This document shows, in pieces, positions 1-6,624 of a DNA stretch of 7,709 bases. The number at the start of each line of letters is the position of its first letter. Position 1 is the stretch's first letter. Source of the DNA: Paracoccaceae bacterium (GTDB lineage Bacteria > Pseudomonadota > Alphaproteobacteria > Rhodobacterales > Rhodobacteraceae). A program made the position numbers and the translations under genes. The notes beneath the pieces were generated by a model that saw only the letters and a program-made list of their open reading frames with translations, was not told where the DNA came from and did not search any database. Location of the stretch: NCBI GenBank assembly GCA_003551745.1, contig PUNI01000021.1, positions 1-7,709 of the forward strand. The letters run 5' to 3'.

Positions 1-1725
1 ACCCGCCTCGCGCGTCGCCAGAAGGACAAGCGCTGCGCCATCGAGGCCGGTGCCCTCCAGCCCGGTGTCCTCCAGGCCGGTGTCGAGGGCAATCACGGCG
101 CGGTCGCCGCGCGTGGCCGCGGCCCGCTCCAACCCACCCGCCACGCCCATCAGGGCCAGCCCGAGGCTGTTGGCCTCGGCGGGAAAGAGGGCGATCCGCG
201 CCTTCTCGCCCAGCGCCATCGCGACATCGGCGGCCGCCTCCAGCACCGCCGGATCGCCCGCGCCGCTACCCGCGATCACGACCGGGGCGGCCGCGGCGGC
301 AAGCTCGCGGGCAACTGCGGCGGCTTCCGCATCGGCCGCCTCGCCGCGCAGCGCCGCGGCCACGGCCCGGCCGAAGGCCGCCACCTCGGCCGGCGGCCGG
401 CGAAGGGCACGCGCCGCCGCCGTGTCGAGTGCATCGGGCAGCGGGGTGACCAGCGTGACCGGAGCGCGGCGCCCCTCACCGGCAACGCGCACCGCGTTGT
501 CGAGCCAGAGGGTGACGCCCTTCTGGGCCGCAAGCGCGCGCTCGGCCGACCGTGTCGCCTGCCGCAGCGCCAGCGCCGCCCGCGGCGCGGCCCCGGTGAG
601 ATCGAGTCCGAGCACCAGCGCGGCATCGGCGGTCTCGATATCCTTGAGGCTGGCGATCCCGGCCGGACCTGCCGCGAGAAGGGTGGCGATACGCGCGTCG
701 CAGGCGGCTTCGGCGTCGGCAACGCCGGCAAAGAAGTTCTCTGCGCCCACCAGACGGCGCAGGGCGAGATTAGCCTCCAGCGAGGCCCGTGGCGAGCCGA
801 TGCCGATCGCGCCGCCGGCGAGGATCTCCTGCGCGCGCACCAGCGCCTTCCCCGGGGCCGCCTGCTCGCCGTCGATCCGCGGCGCGGCGAGCCGGCCGGG
901 CGCATCGACCCAATGCGCGCCGAACCGGCCGCGATCGCAGAGGAAGAAGCCGTTGATCGCGCCGTGATAGCGGTTCTCGACCCGCCGCAGCCGCCCGTCA
1001 CGCTCCGACAGCGTGGTGTTGCAGCCCACCGCGCAGCCGGCGCAGACCGAGGGCGTGCGCATCATGTCCCAGGGCCGGGCGTAGTTCTGCGACCAGTAGC
1101 GGTCGTCGAAGACCCCGGTGGGGCAGACCTCGGCAAGGTTGCCCGCGAAGGGACTTTCCAGCACGCCGTCCTCGGCGCGGCCGAAATAGACCCGGTCATG
1201 GGCGCCGAAGACATCCAGATCGCGCCCGCCGGCATAGCCGCGATAGAAGCGCGTGCAGCGGTAGCATGCGATGCAGCGGTTCATCTCGTGGGTGAGGAGG
1301 GGGCCGAGGTTCTGGTTGCGGTGCGTGCGCTTGGCAAAGCGCGCGCGACGGCGGACATGGCCCGTCGCCACCGTCATGTCCTGCAGGTGGCAGGCGCCGC
1401 CCTCCTCGCAGACCGCGCAGTCATGCGGGTGGTTGACCATCAGCCATTCGATGACGCGGGCCCGGAATTGCGCCGCCGGCTCGGCCGCGACCGACACCTT
1501 CTGGCCCTCGGCGGCCGGGGTCATGCAGGCCATCTCGATCCGCTCCTGCCCGTTCTCGGTGACGGTGACGGCGCAGAGCCGGCAGGCGCCGATCGAGCCC
1601 ATCGCGCCGTGCCAGCAGAAATGCGGCACCATCACCCCGGCCTCCGTGCAGGCGGTGAGCAGATCGACGCCCGCGCGGGCCGCGACCTCGCGGCCGTCGA
1701 TGAAGAGGGTCAGCCTGCCGGTCAA
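1..1725 (-). CDS. nuoG: NADH:quinone oxidoreductase subunit G (NuoG), 3' end outside window
   Basis: Iron-sulfur subunit of the complex I peripheral arm, which carries electrons from NuoF towards NuoB. The reading frame is open from a TTG at 1723-1725 to the window edge (575 codons); E. coli NuoG is about 900 residues, so roughly the last third is missing. Visible cluster ligands are N1b C37, C48, C51, C67; N5 H99, C103, C106, C112 (NHPHDCPVC-like motif); N4 C151, C154, C157, C201 (CIACYRC); and N7 C228, C231, C235, C263. From about residue 270 a degenerate molybdopterin-oxidoreductase-like domain follows, including IGIGSPRAS and NFFAG segments close to E. coli NuoG. TTG is chosen because it overlaps the nuoF stop as TTGA, has a good Shine-Dalgarno sequence, and aligns with the E. 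coli N-terminus. The next in-frame ATG is codon 32, inside the ferredoxin fold. Family assignment is very secure; the start is probable. Confidence 0.96.
   Translation of the reverse strand, partial: MTGRLTLFIDGREVAARAGVDLLTACTEAGVMVPHFCWHGAMGSIGACRLCAVTVTENGQERIEMACMTPAAEGQKVSVAAEPAAQFRARVIEWLMVNHPHDCAVCEEGGACHLQDMTVATGHVRRRARFAKRTHRNQNLGPLLTHEMNRCIACYRCTRFYRGYAGGRDLDVFGAHDRVYFGRAEDGVLESPFAGNLAEVCPTGVFDDRYWSQNYARPWDMMRTPSVCAGCAVGCNTTLSERDGRLRRVENRYHGAINGFFLCDRGRFGAHWVDAPGRLAAPRIDGEQAAPGKALVRAQEILAGGAIGIGSPRASLEANLALRRLVGAENFFAGVADAEAACDARIATLLAAGPAGIASLKDIETADAALVLGLDLTGAAPRAALALRQATRSAERALAAQKGVTLWLDNAVRVAGEGRRAPVTLVTPLPDALDTAAARALRRPPAEVAAFGRAVAAALRGEAADAEAAAVARELAAAAAPVVIAGSGAGDPAVLEAAADVAMALGEKARIALFPAEANSLGLALMGVAGGLERAAATRGDRAVIALDTGLEDTGLEGTGLDGAALVLLATREAG
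40..84 (-). repeat. Three tandem 15-bp units inside nuoG (5-residue repeat)
   Basis: Three consecutive, nearly identical 15-bp units encode DTGLE-DTGLE-GTGLD at NuoG residues 548-562. The unit length is a multiple of three, so gain or loss of a unit keeps the frame. It lies in the poorly conserved molybdopterin-like domain, well away from the iron-sulfur ligands. Confidence 0.75.
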
Positions 1726-3011
1726 AGGACTCCCCTCCGGATCGGGCAGCCACCGTCCAGATGCGCCTCGAAGAGGTCGCCGAAACGTGCAAGCCCGGTG
1801 GCGAGAGGGGCCATGGCGCCGCCCATCAGGTCGCAGAAGCTCCGCCCGCGCGGGCCCGCCTCTGCCGCCGTCATGCGCAGGATCTCCAGATCGCCGGGCT
1901 CGGCGGTGCCTTCCTCCAGCGCGTCGAGGATGCGGGCGACCCAGGGCAGCCCGTCGCGGCAGGGCGTGCACCAGCCGCAGCTCTCGCGGGCATAGAAACG
2001 CTGGTGGCGGGCCAGCACGCCGATCGGGCAGGCGGTCTGGTCCAGCACGATCATGGTGCCGGTGCCGAACATCGAGCCCGCCGTCTTGCAATGGCCGAAG
2101 TCGAGGGGGAGGTCGAGCTCGGCTTCCTCCAGAAACCCCGAGGCTCCGCCGCCGGGCTGGAAGCAGCGCAGCTTCCCGTTGCCGGAAAGCCCGCCCGAAC
2201 GCTCTATCAGTTCGCGCGCCGTGGTGCCCATGGGCGCCTCGATCAGCCCGGGTTTGTTCACGCGGCCGGACACCGCATAGAGCTTGGTGCCGCCTTCCTC
2301 GGTGCGCGACAGCGCCCGGAACCACTGCGGCCCGTTGGCGAGGATGTGGGGCACCAGCGAGATCGTCTCGACATTGTTGACGGTGGTGGGCCGGCCGAAG
2401 AGGCCCGACTGGGCCGGGAAGGGCGGGCGCTTGCGGGGCACCGCGCGCTTGCCCTCCAGCGACTCGATCAGCGCGGTCTCCTCGCCGACGATGTAGCGAC
2501 CGGCAGACGGCTTGACCTTCATGGTCAGCGAGAAACCCGAGCCGAGGATGTCGCGCCCCAGCAGGCCGGCCGCCTCGGCCTCGGCGATCGCGCGCTTCAT
2601 GGCGGCGATGCCGGGGCGGTATTCGTCGCGGATCAGCACATAGGCGACGGTGGCATGGGTGGCATAGGCGGTGATGATCGCGCCCTCGATCACCTGATGG
2701 GGCAGCGCCTCCAGGAGGAAGCGGTCCTTGAAGGCGCCGGGCTCCATCTCGTCGCCGTTGACGATGAGATAGTTGGGGCCGGTGCCCGGGGCCTCGGCCG
2801 GGTCGGCCATGAACTTCCATTTCTGCGCGGCCGGAAAGCCCGCCCCGCCGCGGCCGTTGAGATTGGCCTGATCGACCCGGTCCAGCACCTGGGCCGGGGT
2901 GAGCTTCAGCGCGCGCTCCACGGCCTCGTAGCCGGCCTCGGCCCGCCATTCGGCCAGGCTGTGGGGCGTCCGGTCGGGCCGGGCGCGACCGGTCATCGGC
3001 GTCTCGCTCAT
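1722..3011 (-). CDS. nuoF: NADH:quinone oxidoreductase subunit F (NuoF), NADH- and FMN-binding
   Basis: The 51-kDa-type subunit where NADH is oxidised: it binds NADH and FMN and passes electrons to the [4Fe-4S] cluster N3. The product is 429 residues, against 445 in E. coli. The glycine-rich FMN loop GRGGAGFP is at 53-60, the GDEMEPGAFKDR segment at 86-97 and GEETALIESLEG at 176-187. The N3 ligands are C345, C348 and C351 in ESCGWCTPCRDG, plus C393 in SFCDLMGGA. ATG at 3009-3011 overlaps the nuoE stop as ATGA, which favours this start over Met6; a moderate GAGG lies 7 nt upstream. The stop overlaps the TTG of nuoG. Co-translation with E and G fits assembly of the E-F-G dehydrogenase module. 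No key residue is missing. Confidence 0.98.
   Translation of the reverse strand: MSETPMTGRARPDRTPHSLAEWRAEAGYEAVERALKLTPAQVLDRVDQANLNGRGGAGFPAAQKWKFMADPAEAPGTGPNYLIVNGDEMEPGAFKDRFLLEALPHQVIEGAIITAYATHATVAYVLIRDEYRPGIAAMKRAIAEAEAAGLLGRDILGSGFSLTMKVKPSAGRYIVGEETALIESLEGKRAVPRKRPPFPAQSGLFGRPTTVNNVETISLVPHILANGPQWFRALSRTEEGGTKLYAVSGRVNKPGLIEAPMGTTARELIERSGGLSGNGKLRCFQPGGGASGFLEEAELDLPLDFGHCKTAGSMFGTGTMIVLDQTACPIGVLARHQRFYARESCGWCTPCRDGLPWVARILDALEEGTAEPGDLEILRMTAAEAGPRGRSFCDLMGGAMAPLATGLARFGDLFEAHLDGGCPIRRGVL
1730..1738 (-). promoter_or_regulatory. Ribosome binding site of nuoG (supports TTG start)
   Basis: The minus strand reads GGAGGGGAG here, within the last codons of nuoF, a few bases before the TTG at 1723-1725. 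It is one of the strongest Shine-Dalgarno sequences in the operon and supports initiation at TTG rather than at the first in-frame ATG about 90 nt downstream. Confidence 0.7.
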
Positions 3012-3481
3012 GGCGCCGCCTCGAGAAGCGGGGCAAGATCCTCGGGCGCGAGCGGCCCGACGAGCCGCCGGTCGCGGCCCACCGCGGCGGCCGGCGCATG
3101 GTCGCAACCGCCGAGGCAGGCGCAGTTGATCAGCGTGTATTTCCCGTCGCCCGTGGTCTCGCCGAAGCCGATTCCGAGCCGCGCCATGACCGCGTCGCGC
3201 ACAGCGTCGGCGCCGTTGAGCCAGCAGGAGGCGCCGTCGCAGAGAAGGATCACCGTCTCGCCCACCGGGCGGCGAAAGATCATCGAATAGAAGGTCGCGA
3301 GGTTGTCGAGTTCGGCCGGTGTCACGCCCAGCAACTCGGCGACTTCCGCCAGCCGGGCGTCGGAGACCCAGCCCTCGGCGTGCTGGATCAGCCGAAGCGA
3401 TTCCAGCATCGCCGGGCGGGCGCCGCCGAAGCTGTCCATGGCCGCGCGGATGTCCTCGGCGAGGGGCTCGGGCAGGCTCAT
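3008..3481 (-). CDS. nuoE: NADH:quinone oxidoreductase subunit E (NuoE), [2Fe-2S] N1a
   Basis: The 24-kDa-type subunit of the NADH dehydrogenase module, partner of NuoF, carrying the off-path [2Fe-2S] cluster N1a. The product is 157 residues, close to the E. coli length. The N-terminal half is helical (about 8-70, with LATFYSMIF at 61-69). The thioredoxin-like C-terminal half carries the ligands C81 and C86 (CDGASC) and C122 and C126 (CLGGC), with the same spacing as E. coli C92, C97, C133 and C137. An extra cysteine, C120, sits just before the second pair. ATG overlaps the nuoCD stop as ATGA, and no strong Shine-Dalgarno sequence is visible, so translation probably depends on coupling. The stop overlaps nuoF in the same way. 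Confidence 0.97.
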   Translation of the reverse strand: MSLPEPLAEDIRAAMDSFGGARPAMLESLRLIQHAEGWVSDARLAEVAELLGVTPAELDNLATFYSMIFRRPVGETVILLCDGASCWLNGADAVRDAVMARLGIGFGETTGDGKYTLINCACLGGCDHAPAAAVGRDRRLVGPLAPEDLAPLLEAAP

Positions 3482-5238
3482 CGGTCGACGTCCGACATCA
3501 CGAAGTCGACGGCGGCAATCTGCACCACGATGTCGGCCACCGTCATGCCCGGAACCATCACCGGGATCATCTGTAGATGGGCGAAGGAGGGGGTGCGGAT
3601 GCGGGTGCGATAGCTTTCGGTGCCGCCATCGGAGACGATGCTGTATTGTGTCAGGCCGCGGTTGCCCTCGACCTGGCCGGTGGCCTCGCCTGCGGGCACG
3701 ACGGTCCCCTGGCTCATGGCGAGGAAGTGGTGGATCAGCGTCTCGATGTCGGCGAAGCTGCGGTCGCGCGCCGGCGGGGTGGTCAGGGGGTGGTCCGCCT
3801 TCACCGGGCCTTCAGGCATGTTCTCGACGCACTGGCGGATGATCCTGAGCGACTGGCGGATCTCCTCGGCCCGCACCCAGGTGCGCTCATAGCAATCGCC
3901 GCGATGGCCGACCGGCACCTCGAAGTCGAACTGCTCGTAGCCGGAATAGGGCCGCGTCTTGCGCAGGTCCCAGTCGCAGCCGGTGGCCCGCAGCTGCGGC
4001 CCGGTGGTGCCCCAGGCCAGCGCCTGGGCGGTGTCGTAGGTTCCGATGTCACGGGTGCGCACCCGGAAAAGCTCGGACTGCAATACCATCCGATCGTATT
4101 CGTCGAGCCGGGGGGGCAGCCAGTCGAGCAGCTCGCGCACCAGCCCGTCCCAGCCGCTGGGCAGGTCCATCGCCACGCCGCCGATGCGGAAGAAGGCCGG
4201 ATGCATCCGCGCGCCGGTGATCGTCTCCATGATCCGGTGGATGCGCTCGCGGTCGGTGAACATGTAGAAGACCGGGCTCATCGCGCCCACGTCCTGCGCC
4301 ATCGTGCCATAGAACAGCAGGTGGCTGTTGATGCGGTAGAACTCCGACAGCATCACCCGGATCATCTGCGCGCGCGGCGGCACGGTGATGCCGCAGAGCC
4401 GCTCGACCGCCAGCAGATAGGGCAGCTCGTGGATCACGCCGCCCAGGTAATCCACCCGGTCGCAGTAGGGGATGAAGCCGTGCCAGGTCTGGCGTTCGGC
4501 CATCTTCTCCACGCCGCGGTGGTGATAGCCGATATCGGGCTCCGCCCAGACCACCTCCTCGCCGTCGAGGCCCAGCACGATGCGGAACACGCCGTGCGTG
4601 GAGGGGTGGTGCGGGCCGAAGTTGAGGACCATCAGCTCGTGCCCGTCGCGCTCGACGGGCTGGCCCCAGCGTGCGGGGTCGGGCTGCATCGCGGCCTCGG
4701 TCGCGTCGAAATGCGCCTCGGTCATCCGGAACGGCGGGCGCTCGGTGGCGCGGGCGTAATGGGCCTTGCGCAGCGGGTGGCCCTCCCACAGCGGCGACAT
4801 CAGGATGCGGCGGTGATCGTCGCGCCCCTCGAAGTGCAGGCCGAACATGTCGAAGGCCTCGCGCTCGTACCAGTCGGCGTTGGGATAGACACCGGTGAGC
4901 GTGGGCATGCTCGGCGCACCGGCATCGCAGGCGATCTTCAGCCGGATGTCGGCGTTGCGCGTGAGGCTGACGAGATGGGTGCAGACGGTGACGCCCGAGG
5001 CCGGCTGGCCGGCGCGCTGCTGCCGCTCGGTCTCGTCGATGCACCAGAGATCGGACAGCAGCGGGAAGGGCTGCGGAATCTCCTCCTTCAGGAAGCGGTG
5101 GATCGCGGGCGCCGCCTCGGGCGCGACCCAGAGCACGGGGCAGCCGTCGGCCGTGGGTTGCTGGGCGAGAATGGCCGGGCCGAACCGCGCCCGCAATTCC
5201 TCCACGGGATCGGGTGGCGGAACGCCGTCGAGGCTCAT
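3478..5238 (-). CDS. nuoCD: NADH:quinone oxidoreductase fused subunit CD (NuoCD)
   Basis: Fusion of the 30-kDa (NuoC) and 49-kDa (NuoD) type subunits, forming with NuoB the quinone-reduction site and the junction to the membrane arm. The product is 586 residues, against about 600 for E. coli NuoCD. The NuoC part (about 1-170) has the signature [11 protein letters not shown] at 123-133 and the downstream DDHRRILM. After a short linker, NuoD (about 200-586) has [11 protein letters not shown] at 206-216, [12 protein letters not shown] at 237-248 and CDRVDY at 259-264. H215 and Y264 correspond by motif and by their 49-residue spacing to the quinone-headgroup His38/Tyr87 of Thermus Nqo4. No stop or frameshift separates the halves. 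ATG lies 16 nt after the nuoB stop with a strong Shine-Dalgarno sequence; the stop overlaps nuoE (ATGA). The fused form is the E. coli-like arrangement. Confidence 0.98.
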   Translation of the reverse strand: MSLDGVPPPDPVEELRARFGPAILAQQPTADGCPVLWVAPEAAPAIHRFLKEEIPQPFPLLSDLWCIDETERQQRAGQPASGVTVCTHLVSLTRNADIRLKIACDAGAPSMPTLTGVYPNADWYEREAFDMFGLHFEGRDDHRRILMSPLWEGHPLRKAHYARATERPPFRMTEAHFDATEAAMQPDPARWGQPVERDGHELMVLNFGPHHPSTHGVFRIVLGLDGEEVVWAEPDIGYHHRGVEKMAERQTWHGFIPYCDRVDYLGGVIHELPYLLAVERLCGITVPPRAQMIRVMLSEFYRINSHLLFYGTMAQDVGAMSPVFYMFTDRERIHRIMETITGARMHPAFFRIGGVAMDLPSGWDGLVRELLDWLPPRLDEYDRMVLQSELFRVRTRDIGTYDTAQALAWGTTGPQLRATGCDWDLRKTRPYSGYEQFDFEVPVGHRGDCYERTWVRAEEIRQSLRIIRQCVENMPEGPVKADHPLTTPPARDRSFADIETLIHHFLAMSQGTVVPAGEATGQVEGNRGLTQYSIVSDGGTESYRTRIRTPSFAHLQMIPVMVPGMTVADIVVQIAAVDFVMSDVDR

Positions 5239-5246
5239 GCCGGACG

Positions 5247-5253
5247 CCCTCCC
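5247..5253 (-). promoter_or_regulatory. Ribosome binding site of nuoCD
   Basis: The minus strand reads GGGAGGG within the 16-nt gap between nuoB and nuoCD, about 8 nt before the ATG at 5236-5238. It confirms this start. nuoCD is the only gene in the cluster that does not overlap its upstream neighbour, so it has its own strong initiation signal. Confidence 0.7.
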
Positions 5254-5254
5254 A

Positions 5255-5887
5255 TCAGAACCCCTCGGGGTCGTCGAGCCGGCGCACCGCCATGCGCTCG
5301 GCGCGCAGCTGGTCCCGGCGCGGCTCGGGCGCGAAGGGCGCGGGTGGCCTCTGCGGCGCGCTCCAGTCGCCGAGCCGGATCTGCAGCGGGCGGCGCTCGG
5401 CAGCGATCTTGCCCTGCAGCAGCACCAGCGCCTCCATCAGCTGTTCGGGCCGCGGCGGGCAGCCGGGGACATAGACATCCACGGGCAGGAAACTGTCGAC
5501 GCCCTGTACCACCGAATAGATGTCGTACATCCCGCCCGAATTGGCGCAGGCCCCCATCGAGATCACCCAGCGCGGCTCGCGCATCTGCTCGTAGAGCCGC
5601 TTGAGCGGCACCGCCATCTTGTGGAACACCGTGCCCGAGACGATCAGCAGATCGGCCTGCCTGGGGGTGGAGCGGATCACCTCGGCCCCGAAACGGGCCT
5701 GATCATAGACCGGGGTCAGCGCGGTCGCCATCTCGACATAGCAGCAGGACAGGCCGAAATTGAACGGCCAGAGCGAGTGCTTGCGCGACCAGGCGACGAG
5801 CGCGTCGAGCCGGGTGAAGAGCGCCGACAACGCCATGGCCTCGCCCGGTTGCGGCGGCGCTGTGGGGCGGGCCAGATCTGCGCTCAT
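5255..5887 (-). CDS. nuoB: NADH:quinone oxidoreductase subunit B (NuoB), [4Fe-4S] N2
   Basis: The PSST/20-kDa-type subunit carrying the terminal cluster N2, which reduces quinone at the interface with NuoCD. The product is 210 residues, against about 220 in E. coli. The N2 ligands are the adjacent pair C48-C49 ([10 protein letters not shown]) with C114 ([12 protein letters not shown]) and C143 ([10 protein letters not shown]); these spacings equal those of E. coli C63, C64, C129 and C158. The conserved [19 protein letters not shown] segment (84-102) is intact. The C-terminal tail after about residue 172 is Pro/Arg-rich and probably variable. ATG overlaps the nuoA stop as ATGA; Met18 is a possible later start but lacks that coupling. 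The upstream Shine-Dalgarno sequence is weak. Confidence 0.98.
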   Translation of the reverse strand: MSADLARPTAPPQPGEAMALSALFTRLDALVAWSRKHSLWPFNFGLSCCYVEMATALTPVYDQARFGAEVIRSTPRQADLLIVSGTVFHKMAVPLKRLYEQMREPRWVISMGACANSGGMYDIYSVVQGVDSFLPVDVYVPGCPPRPEQLMEALVLLQGKIAAERRPLQIRLGDWSAPQRPPAPFAPEPRRDQLRAERMAVRRLDDPEGF

Positions 5888-6288
5888 GGCCGGCCCCGTG
5901 GCATGCGGTCGGATTTGCGCGGCCCGGTTTCGAGGGCGCCGTCGAGCCAGAGATAGGCGAGCGCGGCCAGCAGCACGACGATGAAGACGGTGGCGGCGAT
6001 CAGCCCCTCGGTGCCCGCCTCGCGCGCCGCGATCGCCCAGGCGAAGAGGATCGCCACCTCCATGTCGAAGATCATGAAGGCGACGGCGATCAGGAAATAG
6101 GGGGCGGCCAGAGGCGTCGTCATCGCCCTGTTGGGCGGTGCGCCGGACTCGTAGACGCCGAAGCCCGGGCGCGAGGGCTCGCGCAACAGCCCGGCGAAGA
6201 GCAGGATCACCACCACGAAGGCGCCGGACACCGTCACGTGCAGAAGGAGCGCGGTGCGCGGGTCGATGGTGGCGATCAGATCGAGCAT
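5884..6288 (-). CDS. nuoA: NADH:quinone oxidoreductase subunit A (NuoA), membrane subunit
   Basis: Small membrane subunit at the junction of the peripheral and membrane arms, first gene of the operon. The product is 134 residues (E. coli 147). Three hydrophobic segments are visible, at about 12-34, 61-88 and 95-116. The family motifs are present: YESGA at 46-50 in the first loop, and [12 protein letters not shown] at 74-85 with acidic residues D75 and E77 in the second helix. YLWLDGALE follows the third helix. ATG at 6286-6288 is chosen because it gives the family N-terminus just before helix 1. An earlier in-frame ATG at 6375 would add 29 unrelated residues and would run over the predicted promoter. 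Only a weak GGGAAA precedes the chosen ATG. The stop overlaps nuoB (ATGA). Confidence 0.96.
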   Translation of the reverse strand: MLDLIATIDPRTALLLHVTVSGAFVVVILLFAGLLREPSRPGFGVYESGAPPNRAMTTPLAAPYFLIAVAFMIFDMEVAILFAWAIAAREAGTEGLIAATVFIVVLLAALAYLWLDGALETGPRKSDRMPRGRP

Positions 6289-6317
6289 CGGGCCATTTCC
6301 CGGGGCTGAGCAACAAT

Positions 6318-6340
6318 CATGCCGCCCTGACGGCGGCATG
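6318..6340 (-). promoter_or_regulatory. Perfect 9-bp inverted repeat in the predicted nuo leader
   Basis: The arms CATGCCGCC (6318-6326) and GGCGGCATG (6332-6340) are perfect complements around a 5-nt loop. On the nuo transcript this hairpin would lie about 30 nt before the nuoA ATG and begin at the predicted transcription start. It could protect the 5' end of the mRNA, act as a protein-binding dyad, or be a weak terminator; on the minus strand it is followed by ATTGTT rather than a U-run. Function is inferred, the dyad itself is certain. Confidence 0.5.
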
Positions 6341-6347
6341 TCCTGCG

Positions 6348-6353
6348 ACCGTA
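6348..6353 (-). promoter_or_regulatory. Candidate -10 element of the nuo operon promoter
   Basis: The minus strand reads TACGGT, keeping the key TAxxxT positions of a sigma-70-type -10 box. Transcription would start near 6340-6341, about 41 nt downstream of the centre of the FNR-type box at 6375-6388 and about 50 nt before the nuoA ATG. The element alone is weak; its position relative to the box is the main support. Confidence 0.4.
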
Positions 6354-6374
6354 GAACAGCACCGCGCGGCCACA

Positions 6375-6388
6375 TTGATCTGCGTCAA
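6375..6388 (-). promoter_or_regulatory. FNR/CRP-family binding site upstream of nuoA
   Basis: The 14-mer reads TTGATCTGCGTCAA on the plus strand and TTGACGCAGATCAA on the minus strand. It matches the FNR/FnrL/Anr consensus TTGAT-N4-ATCAA at nine of the ten specified positions. The centre is 6381.5, roughly 93 nt before the nuoA ATG. Combined with the TACGGT at 6348-6353 it gives the near -41.5 spacing typical of class II activated promoters. A related regulator such as Dnr or CRP could bind instead. An oxygen- or redox-responsive nuo operon is inferred. Confidence 0.65.
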
Positions 6389-6402
6389 GCCGGTCACGGC
6401 AA

Positions 6403-6429
6403 GGCCGCAGCGCCGGGGCTGCTGCGGCC
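6403..6429 (-). repeat. Perfect 9-bp inverted repeat upstream of the FNR-type box
   Basis: The arms GGCCGCAGC (6403-6411) and GCTGCGGCC (6421-6429) are exact complements around a 9-nt loop. On the minus strand it follows the TATAAT element and precedes the FNR-type box by about 14 nt, and it is not followed by a U-run. It might be an operator, or a structured transcript end for readthrough from the monooxygenase gene. Confidence 0.45.
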
Positions 6430-6438
6430 GCCCCCGTG

Positions 6439-6446
6439 ATTATAAT
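6439..6446 (-). promoter_or_regulatory. AT-rich TATAAT element, possible second promoter
   Basis: ATTATAAT contains a perfect TATAAT on both strands (minus 6444-6439, plus 6441-6446) within an island of low GC. For minus-strand use, transcription would start near 6432 and give a leader of about 140 nt for nuoA. No good TTGACA-like -35 hexamer sits at 16-18 bp on either strand; the nearest minus-strand candidate, TTTGAA, is only 13 bp away. Either an activator-dependent promoter or a chance AT-rich patch. Confidence 0.35.
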
Positions 6447-6522
6447 TTCCCCTTCCATTCAAAGGTCTGCCGGATACCGGCGTGCCGCGCTGCGGCGTGG
6501 ACGAGCGCGATACCGCAAGACA

Positions 6523-6587
6523 GCCATGCGGTCGGCGCATGGCAAATGCCGCATGCCATGGTGCACACTCATGGCTCAAGCCCATGA
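6523..6587. repeat. Cluster of overlapping CATGGC/GCCATG inverted repeats
   Basis: Within 65 nt three dyads follow each other. GCCATGCG (6523-6530) pairs with CGCATGGC (6536-6543). CATGGCA (6538-6544) pairs with TGCCATG (6554-6560). TCATGGCT (6569-6576) pairs with AGCCCATGA (6579-6587) with one bulged C. The first two share bases, so as RNA they would be mutually exclusive. The region lies downstream of the monooxygenase stop. Function unknown. Confidence 0.5.
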
Positions 6588-6599
6588 CTCGCCGGTGCT

Positions 6600-6623
6600 C
6601 CCCCGGCGCGGCGGCGCCGGGGG
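6600..6623 (-). terminator. Strong GC hairpin directly after the monooxygenase gene
   Basis: Ten perfect base pairs (CCCCCGGCGC at 6600-6609, GCGCCGGGGG at 6614-6623) with a 4-nt loop, beginning one base past the monooxygenase stop codon. There is no U-tract after the stem, so it is not a canonical intrinsic terminator. In a GC-rich genome it may still halt polymerase or stabilise the mRNA 3' end. Confidence 0.5.
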
Positions 6624-6624
6624 C

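Larger units (their letters stand above)
6289..6624. other. 336-nt gene-free control region between the monooxygenase gene and nuoA
   Basis: No convincing coding sequence is seen on either strand: the open frames here are short, lack recognisable motifs and have no good ribosome binding sites. The stretch holds an FNR/CRP-type box, a candidate promoter, several perfect inverted repeats, an isolated AT-rich TATAAT element, and a hairpin abutting the upstream gene, listed separately. It most likely contains the end of the monooxygenase transcript and the start of the nuo transcript. Confidence 0.8.

Noticed and set aside
50..1995. Plus-strand open frames of 305 and 360 codons, plus a 241-codon minus frame, over nuoG.
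   Set aside because: The NuoG frame on the minus strand has all iron-sulfur ligands in the expected places; these others are low-complexity Ala/Arg/Ser shadows.
1761..3290. A 509-codon plus-strand open frame opposite nuoF and nuoE.
   Set aside because: Same reason: antisense shadow of well-supported genes, no domain, composition typical of GC-biased frames.
3577..5604. A 675-codon plus-strand open frame opposite nuoCD and nuoB.
   Set aside because: It lies entirely antisense to genes with intact family motifs, has His/Ala/Arg/Gly-rich composition and no recognisable domain. Long antisense frames are expected from extreme GC bias.
6289..6375. N-terminal extension of NuoA to an upstream ATG at 6375.
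   Set aside because: The 29 extra residues do not resemble the family and would span the predicted promoter and 5' hairpin; Met at 6288 begins the normal NuoA N-terminus.
6276..6585. Short minus-strand frames of 60-63 codons between the monooxygenase gene and nuoA.
   Set aside because: No Shine-Dalgarno, no motif, and they overlap the dyads and promoter elements; one runs into the nuoA start region.
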